From positions 1 to 64,000 of the forward strand of contig JAJFUF010000031.1 of NCBI GenBank assembly GCA_021372495.1: a stretch of DNA of 64,000 nucleotides, read 5' to 3'. Under the pieces are notes generated by a model, which did no database searches, was not told the DNA's origin, and saw only the letters and a list, made by a program, of their open reading frames with translations. Positions 56,055 through 64,000 of this stretch are shown in pieces. This DNA is from Lysobacteraceae bacterium. Lineage in GTDB: Bacteria; Pseudomonadota; Gammaproteobacteria; Xanthomonadales; Rhodanobacteraceae. A program made the translations under genes and the position numbers. Within the stretch, counting starts at the first letter, position 1. The number at the start of each line of letters is the position of its first letter.

Positions 56055-56246
56055 ACGTGCCGGGGAGGCTCCGGGCAATTCCGCGCAGGCGCATGGCGTC
56101 CGGAAGATTCGCGGGGCGTGCCGCGCGATGCCGCCAAGGCCGGCTGCCTTGGCAAGCCGCGCGGTGCAGGCTGCGGGCCTTGCGGACATCACCCCGTCAT
56201 TCGATTTCAGAAGATTGGGGTCGGCGCTGAATTGATCAGGGCGCCC
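56055..56246. terminator. Convergent intergenic stretch with a hairpin
   Basis: This 190-base gap separates the protease gene from the opposing Cys-rich gene. GCCAAGG and CCTTGGC at about 56130-56150 form a 7-bp stem, a possible bidirectional terminator. No gene is seen. Confidence 0.4.
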
Positions 56247-56480
56247 CTAGTTGTGGTCGACCAGGCCGTCGACGCCGGCGCGGCGCGCGCACTGCGCGCA
56301 GCAGTAGATGCGCTCGGCGTGCTGCACGCCGTGGCCGACCACCGGGCAGCCGCAACTGGCGCAGCGCGGTGCCAGCGCGTGGATCGCGCACTCGAAGGCG
56401 TCGAAGGTGTGTTCGCGGCCTTCCATGAACACCGTGAACGCGCGCTCGTAGTTGTTGCCGCACACTTCGCATACCGGCAT
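56247..56480 (-). CDS. Cys-rich putative metal-binding small protein
   Basis: A 77-residue protein with CxxC pairs: CEVCGNNYE near the start, then CASCGCP and YCCAQCARR, with histidines between (HALAPR, VGHGV). The spacing suggests two zinc-ribbon-like knuckles. I cannot name the family with certainty. ATG 56478-56480 has AAGGAGA about 7 bases upstream. It is 34 bases after the HPF-like gene, so the two are probably cotranscribed from the FNR-type site. Confidence 0.75.
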   Translation of the reverse strand: MPVCEVCGNNYERAFTVFMEGREHTFDAFECAIHALAPRCASCGCPVVGHGVQHAERIYCCAQCARRAGVDGLVDHN

Positions 56481-56514
56481 GGCCGTCTCCTTCGCCGCGG
56501 ACGCGGCGACGTTG

Positions 56515-56868
56515 TCACTCGCGCGGCGCGTGGGTCTTCACGTCGCCGCGCTGGCGGCGCACGTGGTCCTCGAGCTGGCGCCGCAGCACGTCGAAGGTGT
56601 CGCGCACGGCGACATAGGGATCCTCGTGGCCGTGGTCTTCCGGGCCGGTGCGGCCGGCGGCCAGTTCGCCGCCCGGCAGGGTCAGGCGTGCGTGCACCGT
56701 GTAGAGGTTGCCCTGGCGGCGGCGCTGCGTGGACGCCATCACCACGACATGGCACGCCTGCACGCGCGGCGCGAACCGGCCGAGCCTGTCGGCGTGGCGC
56801 GCCACGTCGGCGCGCAGCGCGTCCGATGGCGCCATGCCGTCGAAGGTCACGCTCAGGGTCATCGCCAT
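56515..56868 (-). CDS. HPF/RaiA-family ribosome-associated protein
   Basis: A 117-residue protein with the S30AE (HPF) pattern: MTLSVTFDGMAPSDALRADVARHADRLGRF, then RRRQGNLYTVHARLTLPGGEL and DPYVAVRDTFDVLRRQLEDHVRRQ. HPF proteins bind the decoding centre and store ribosomes as inactive 70S or 100S particles. It is a diverged, stand-alone short form, not the rpoN-linked hpf. ATG 56866-56868 follows GAGGTGG. The FNR-type site at 56929-56942 lies 61 bases upstream. Confidence 0.85.
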   Translation of the reverse strand: MAMTLSVTFDGMAPSDALRADVARHADRLGRFAPRVQACHVVVMASTQRRRQGNLYTVHARLTLPGGELAAGRTGPEDHGHEDPYVAVRDTFDVLRRQLEDHVRRQRGDVKTHAPRE

Positions 56869-56928
56869 CCGCCGCCACCTCGCCCGCCTGCCGCGACGGT
56901 CAGGCTAGGCCACGGCGCGCGGCGGCGC

Positions 56929-56942
56929 TTGATCTCGATCAG
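56929..56942 (-). promoter_or_regulatory. FNR/ANR-type operator upstream of the HPF-like gene
   Basis: TTGATCTCGATCAG matches TTGAT-N4-ATCAA with one mismatch at the last base. At the activator position -41.5 it would place the start near 56894, where TAGCCT at 56907-56902 reads as a -10 (TAnnnT). It lies between the SpoIIAA-like stop codon and the HPF-like start. Confidence 0.6.
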
Positions 56943-56978
56943 GCTTTCGGGCGGGTCGGGGCGCGGCCGCCCGCCTGC

Positions 56979-57350
56979 TCAGGCGGCGGGCTCGCAGATC
57001 CAGCGGCGGGCCGCCTCGAACTCCGCGTTGGCGAACACGCGCACCTCGCCGGCGATGGAGAAATGCAGCAGGTGGATCGCCGCGCGCAGCCATTCCACGT
57101 CGGTGACCACGGCGATGCGCTCCCAGCCGAACGCATGGCGGAAGCCGAGCCGCGTGTCGTCCCACAGCGCCGCCGCGTCGAAACCTTCGAAGTCGGCGCC
57201 GAGGTGGTACAGCAGGCGCACCTTCGGCGTGGTCGCCAGCATCGCTTCGACCGCCGGCACCACCACGCGCTCGTAGTCCTCGCCGGTGACGGTGCCGTGG
57301 GCGGAGAAGCCCAGCGTGTCGACCGGCATGCCGGCAATCAGCTCGATCAT
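56979..57350 (-). CDS. SpoIIAA-like (STAS-fold) protein
   Basis: A 123-residue protein of the SpoIIAA-like family (Pfam 11964), a STAS-related fold. Features are MIELIAGMPVDTLGFSAHGTVTGEDYERVVVPA, RLLYHLGADFEGFDAAALWDDTRLGFRHAFGWERIAVVTDVEWL and FSIAGEVRVF. Function is unknown; relatives occur near stress and redox genes. ATG 57348-57350 has GGAGGTG about 8 bases upstream. It is the right-hand edge of the stress cluster. Confidence 0.85.
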   Translation of the reverse strand: MIELIAGMPVDTLGFSAHGTVTGEDYERVVVPAVEAMLATTPKVRLLYHLGADFEGFDAAALWDDTRLGFRHAFGWERIAVVTDVEWLRAAIHLLHFSIAGEVRVFANAEFEAARRWICEPAA

Positions 57351-57410
57351 GGCGCGCACCTCCGCATGGCCGCGCTACTGTAGCGCGCCCTGGTGAATCG
57401 CGGCGTGCGC

Positions 57411-59165
57411 TCAGGCAGGTTCGCGATGGCGCAGCAGCAGGCGCAGGCGCGTGCGGCCCTGCCAGTCGTCGATGCCCAGCTCGTAGGCCGCACGCAGCAG
57501 CGCCGGCGGCGGCAGGCCGTCGTGGCCGCCGAAATGCACCGCCTGCAGCACGCGGCCGTCGCGCGGATCGCGCAGGTCGAGGCGCAGATGGCGCTCGCCC
57601 ATCGCGCGCCAGCCGACGCATTCGAACACGTCGTCGAACAGCGGCTCGGGAAACGCCTGGCCCCACGGCCCGGCGTCGCGCAACTGCTGTGCCAGCGCCA
57701 GCCCGAATTCGTCCGCCTGCAGTCCGCCGTCGGTATGCAGCACCGGCGAAAGCAAACCGGTGCCGATGCGCTCGCGCGCGACTGCATCGAACGCTGCGGC
57801 GAAACGCGCGAAGTCGGCCGCGCGCAGGCTCAATCCGGCCGCCATCGCGTGCCCGCCGTAGCGGCCCAGCAGGCCGGGGTGGCGCGCGTCGACCTCGGCC
57901 AGCGCGTCGCGGATGTGGAAGCCGGCGATCGAGCGCGCCGAGCCGCGCAGCTCGGTGCTGCCCTCGCCCGCCGGCGCGAACGCGATCACCGGACGGTGCA
58001 GGCGCTCCTTCAGTTTGGAGGCGACCAGGCCGACCACGCCGGCGTGCCAGCCGGGATCGAACAGCGCCACGCCGATCGCGTTGCTGTCGCCGGCGCGCGC
58101 GACCATCGCCTCGGCTTCCTCGACCATCGCCGCCTGCAGGCCGCGGCGCTCGTCGTTGATGCCGGACAGCAGCGTTGCCAGCTCGCGCGCGCGCGCCGCG
58201 TCGTCGGTCAGCAGGCACTCCACGCCGAGGCCCATGTCCTCCAGCCGTCCCGCCGCGTTGATGCGCGGACCGAGCGCGTAGCCGAGGTCGGCGGCGACCA
58301 GCGTGGCCGCGCTGCGCCCGCTGGCCTCCACCAGCGCGGCGACGCCGGCGCAGGCGCGCCCGGCGCGGATGCGCTTCAGGCCGGCATCGACCAGCACGCG
58401 GTTGTTGAAGTCCAGCGGCACCAGGTCGGCCACGGTGCCGAGCGCAACCAGGTCGAGCAGCGCGGCGAGGTCCGGGCGTTTCTGTCCGGAACTGCGGCCA
58501 TGGATAGCCGCTTCCTGGTCTTCGCGATCAGGATGAGCGCCGGGAAACAACCTCGCGCGCAGCGCCAGCAGCAGGTAGATCATCACGCCGACGCCGGCCA
58601 GCGCCTTGCTCGGGAACGGATCGCCCGGCAGGTTGGGATTGACGATCGCATCGGCCGCGGGCAGGCGCTCGCCGGGCAGATGGTGGTCGGTGACGATCAC
58701 CGCGACGCCGCGCGCACGCGCGGCATCGACGCCGGCCAGGCTGCTGATGCCGTTGTCGACCGTGATCAGCAGGTCCGGCGCCGGATCGAGCGTGGCGACC
58801 AGCGCGGGGCTGAGGCCGTAGCCGTGCTCGAAGCGGTTCGGCACCACGTAGCCGACGTTGCGCGCGCCGAGCATGCGCAGGCCGCGCAGCGCGACCGCGC
58901 AGCCGGTGGCGCCGTCCGCATCGAAGTCGCCGGCGACCAGGATGCGCCGGTCGGCCGCGATCGCCGCCTCGATCAGGTCCAGCGCGCGCGGCAGCCCGCC
59001 CAGCGTCTGCGGCGGCAGCAGTCGCGCCAGGCGATGCTCGGCATCGGCCGGACAGAGCACGCCGCGCGCGGCGTACACGCGCTGCAGCACCGGATGCACC
59101 TGCGCCGGCCAGCCGTGCGGCGCGCCCGCCAGCGCGCGCCGCCGCAGCGCCGGCGGCGGCGTCAC
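57411..59165 (-). CDS. recJ: Single-stranded-DNA-specific exonuclease RecJ
   Basis: 5'-3' exonuclease of recombination and mismatch repair. The 584 residues carry the DHH-family motifs GDFDADG (about 79-85), DNGISS, TDHHLPGE (DHH at 160-162), DLVALGTVADLVPL and the DHHA1 section GGHAMAAGLSL. The GTG start at 59163-59165 overlaps the stop of the RpfE-like gene as GTGA. A longer in-frame reading upstream is antisense-like and unsupported. recJ next to the RpfE-like gene and greA is a Xanthomonas-type order. Confidence 0.95.
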   Translation of the reverse strand: MTPPPALRRRALAGAPHGWPAQVHPVLQRVYAARGVLCPADAEHRLARLLPPQTLGGLPRALDLIEAAIAADRRILVAGDFDADGATGCAVALRGLRMLGARNVGYVVPNRFEHGYGLSPALVATLDPAPDLLITVDNGISSLAGVDAARARGVAVIVTDHHLPGERLPAADAIVNPNLPGDPFPSKALAGVGVMIYLLLALRARLFPGAHPDREDQEAAIHGRSSGQKRPDLAALLDLVALGTVADLVPLDFNNRVLVDAGLKRIRAGRACAGVAALVEASGRSAATLVAADLGYALGPRINAAGRLEDMGLGVECLLTDDAARARELATLLSGINDERRGLQAAMVEEAEAMVARAGDSNAIGVALFDPGWHAGVVGLVASKLKERLHRPVIAFAPAGEGSTELRGSARSIAGFHIRDALAEVDARHPGLLGRYGGHAMAAGLSLRAADFARFAAAFDAVARERIGTGLLSPVLHTDGGLQADEFGLALAQQLRDAGPWGQAFPEPLFDDVFECVGWRAMGERHLRLDLRDPRDGRVLQAVHFGGHDGLPPPALLRAAYELGIDDWQGRTRLRLLLRHREPA

Positions 59166-60091
59166 GGTGCCGGCGTCCGCGCGCGGCGCCAGAAGCGCAA
59201 CCGGTGCCAGCGCGCCAGCCGATGGCGTTCGCCGCTGCAGAACACGAAGCGCAGCTCCGTCGCGCGGCCGCGCGCCAGCGCATCGGCCAGCGCGGGCAGC
59301 CAGTCGCGCGCCAGCGCTTCCGCGGCGACGCGCTCGAGATCGAACAGCGCCGCGCCGGCGCGCGCCGCCGCCAGCGCCTGCGGACGCGGGGACTCGACGT
59401 CGACACCGGCGCGCGCGGCCAGCGCCAGCGCCAGTTCGTCGTCGCTGGCGACGACCGCCAGCGGACTCTTGACCCAGGCCGGCAGCGCGCCGCCGCCCCA
59501 GAACCACAGGCTGTTGGCCGGCATGGCGCCGCGCGCGTGCCGTTCGGCGTTGACCGGATTCTGGTGCAGGATCACCTGCGCCTCGTTGAAGAGCTGCCGC
59601 CAGCGGCGCCCCTCGTTGCCCTCGGGCAGGTGCTCGAACAGATCGGCGCCGAGCACGTCTTCCGGCGCAGCGAACGCCGGCAGCACGGCGCCGGCCGGCA
59701 GGCGCAGGTGCCAGCGCGCGGGCGTCGTCGTTTCCAGCAGTGCGCCGCTGTCGCCGAACACCGGCTTCAGCTCGCGCGCCAGCGCCTCGGCTTCGGCGCG
59801 GCTGAGGTCGAGGCTGCCGCAGGCGAGCATGCGCGCGCCGTTGATGTCGGGCCGCACGTAGGCCGGGTCGGCGCACAGCCAGGTCGCGCCCTCCGCATCG
59901 CCGACGGCGCGCTGGCGCAGCAGCGCTGCGGCGGGGAGCGTCGCGCCCGGCCAGCGGAAATACTCGCCGAGCGCGACCGCATAGCCGGGCGCGGCGTCGG
60001 CCAGGCGGTCGGCGCGCGCCAGCAACTGCGCCAGCGCGGCGATGCCCGCGCACTGCGCGTAGGGCGGCAACAGGATGTGCAGCGCGTTCAT
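59162..60091 (-). CDS. RpfE-like / phosphoglycerate mutase-like regulatory protein
   Basis: A 309-residue protein with segments of the family annotated as RpfE in Xanthomonas and cofactor-independent phosphoglycerate mutase-like in others: MNALHILLPPYAQ, WLCADPAYVRPDINGARMLACG, WHLRLP, GADLFEHLPEG, WRQLFNEAQVILHQNPVN and NSLWFWGGGALP. In Xanthomonas it lies in the rpf virulence region between recJ and greA, and the placement here agrees. Its molecular role is unsettled. The stop overlaps recJ by three bases (GTGA). Confidence 0.85.
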   Translation of the reverse strand: MNALHILLPPYAQCAGIAALAQLLARADRLADAAPGYAVALGEYFRWPGATLPAAALLRQRAVGDAEGATWLCADPAYVRPDINGARMLACGSLDLSRAEAEALARELKPVFGDSGALLETTTPARWHLRLPAGAVLPAFAAPEDVLGADLFEHLPEGNEGRRWRQLFNEAQVILHQNPVNAERHARGAMPANSLWFWGGGALPAWVKSPLAVVASDDELALALAARAGVDVESPRPQALAAARAGAALFDLERVAAEALARDWLPALADALARGRATELRFVFCSGERHRLARWHRLRFWRRARTPAP

Positions 60092-60209
60092 GGCCGGCGG
60101 ACGTCGAGCGGGCGGAAGGTGACGGACAAGGTTCGATCGGCGGCGGCGCGCGGGAAGGGCCGGCGACGATGCTTGCGCCGCGCGTTCCGCGCGGCGGGCC
60201 GCGCCGCGC

Positions 60210-60685
60210 TCATTCCTCGTAGCTGACGGCGAGCACCTCGTAGCTGCGCCGCCCGTTCGGCGCCTGGAAATCGAAGCTGTCGCCCTCGCTCTTGCCGATC
60301 AGCGCGCGCGCCAGCGGCGAACTGACCGAGATCATGCCCAGCTTGATGTCGGCTTCGAGGTCGCCGACGATCCGGTAGGTCACGGTGTCGCCGGAAGCCT
60401 CGTCCTCCAGCTCGACCGTCGCGCCGAACACGATGCGCGCGCCCGGGCTGAGCCTGGCGACGTCGATCACTTCGGCGGTGGACAGCGTCGCCTCGAGTTC
60501 CTTGATGCGGCCTTCGATGAAGCCCTGCTGCTCGCGCGCGGCGTGGTATTCCGCATTTTCCTTGAGGTCGCCGTGCGCGCGCGCCTCGGCGATCGCGTTG
60601 ATGATGCGCGGACGCTCCACGCTCTTCAGGCGTTCCAGTTCCAGGCGCAGGCGCTCGGCGCCCTTGCGCGTCATGGGAGCACGCT

Positions 60686-60689
<4 letters not shown>
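60210..60689 (-). CDS. greA: Transcription elongation factor GreA
   Basis: Rescues backtracked RNA polymerase by stimulating transcript cleavage. The 159 residues have the N-terminal coiled coil with the acidic tip ([25 protein letters not shown]) and the C-terminal domain ([37 protein letters not shown]). The start ATG overlaps the carB stop by four bases, so greA may be translated as part of the car operon, the carAB-greA order of many gammaproteobacteria. Confidence 0.97.
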
Positions 60690-63913
<3,224 letters not shown>

Positions 63914-63914
63914 C

Positions 63915-64000
63915 TCAGCGGGCCTCCTGCATCAGCGCGGCGAAGCGGTCGAACAGATAGCCGATGTCGTGCGGTCCGGGGCTCGCTTCGGGGTGGCCCT
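63915..64000 (-). CDS. carA: Carbamoyl-phosphate synthase small chain, C-terminal end
   Basis: The window edge leaves the last 27 codons: [21 protein letters not shown] and a short tail ending LMQEAR. The [11 protein letters not shown] segment is the invariant C-terminal part of the class I glutaminase domain, where the His and Glu of the catalytic triad (HPE) lie. Its TGA is followed by one base and then the carB ATG. Confidence 0.95.
   Translation of the reverse strand, partial: GHPEASPGPHDIGYLFDRFAALMQEAR

Noticed and set aside
56228..56242. A TTGATCA sequence as a third FNR-type site
   Set aside because: It lacks the 4-base spacer between half-sites and lies at the end of the Cys-rich gene, not before a start codon.
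57411..60053. recJ extended upstream to a frame of 880 codons
   Set aside because: The upstream part overlaps the RpfE-like gene in another frame and lacks family similarity. The GTG at 59165, overlapping the stop of the RpfE-like gene, gives the normal length.

Overview
The window is strongly GC-rich chromosomal DNA, densely packed with housekeeping genes. Gene content and order point to a gammaproteobacterium of the Xanthomonadales (Lysobacterales), most likely Rhodanobacteraceae or Xanthomonadaceae. The order prfB, lysS, recJ, an RpfE-like gene, greA, carB, carA and the block serS-rarA-lolA-ftsK support this. The assignment rests on remembered gene orders and protein families, not on a database search.

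Layout. 0-5 kb: an IS110-type transposase tail, then a minus-strand serC-serA-hisC-aroA operon (serine, histidine and aromatic synthesis). 5-9.3 kb: methionine sulfoxide repair (msrPQ), an FHA-domain membrane protein, a polyhydroxyalkanoate-system protein and a patatin-type lipase. 9.3-14.6 kb: infA, clpA-clpS, then nudJ-mnmA-hflD. 14.8-20.3 kb: aconitase, a small lipoprotein, a FadD-type acyl-CoA ligase and a PilZ protein. 21-24.3 kb: scpA-scpB-rluB-arsC. 24.3-28 kb: an omega-amidase/methionine aminotransferase pair and a divergent LysR/azoreductase pair. 28-40 kb: tRNA-Ser beside serS with a 130-bp direct repeat, an MFS carrier, rarA, lolA, ftsK, ald, trxB, an acyltransferase-like gene and aat. 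40-44.7 kb: a storage-lipid locus with a phasin, a two-domain fatty acyl-CoA reductase, an acyl-CoA-binding protein, a TetR regulator, a PaiB-like protein and a mini-phasin. 44.8-52.5 kb: zipA, smc, bolA, yciI, lysS and prfB, the last with an intact programmed +1 frameshift. 52.6-57.4 kb: an accessory stress-type cluster. 57.4-64 kb: recJ, an RpfE-like gene, greA, carB and the end of carA.

The most interesting region is 52.6-57.4 kb. It holds the RNA ligase RtcB with archease, a homologue of archaeal CDP-archaeol synthase, a membrane-anchored ClpP-fold (SDH-type) protease, a ribosome-hibernation-like protein, a Cys-rich small protein and a SpoIIAA-like protein. Two TTGAT-N4-ATCAA-type dyads (54566-54579 perfect, 56929-56942 with one mismatch) sit in front of the archease-rtcB and HPF-Cys-rich units. 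I infer a low-oxygen or dormancy regulon controlled by an FNR/ANR/DNR-class regulator, sitting inside the otherwise conserved prfB-recJ neighbourhood.

A second theme is carbon and lipid storage: fadD, the fatty acyl-CoA reductase, ACBP, two phasins, a PHA-system protein and a patatin lipase all lie within 45 kb. I see no CRISPR array, prophage or complete insertion sequence.
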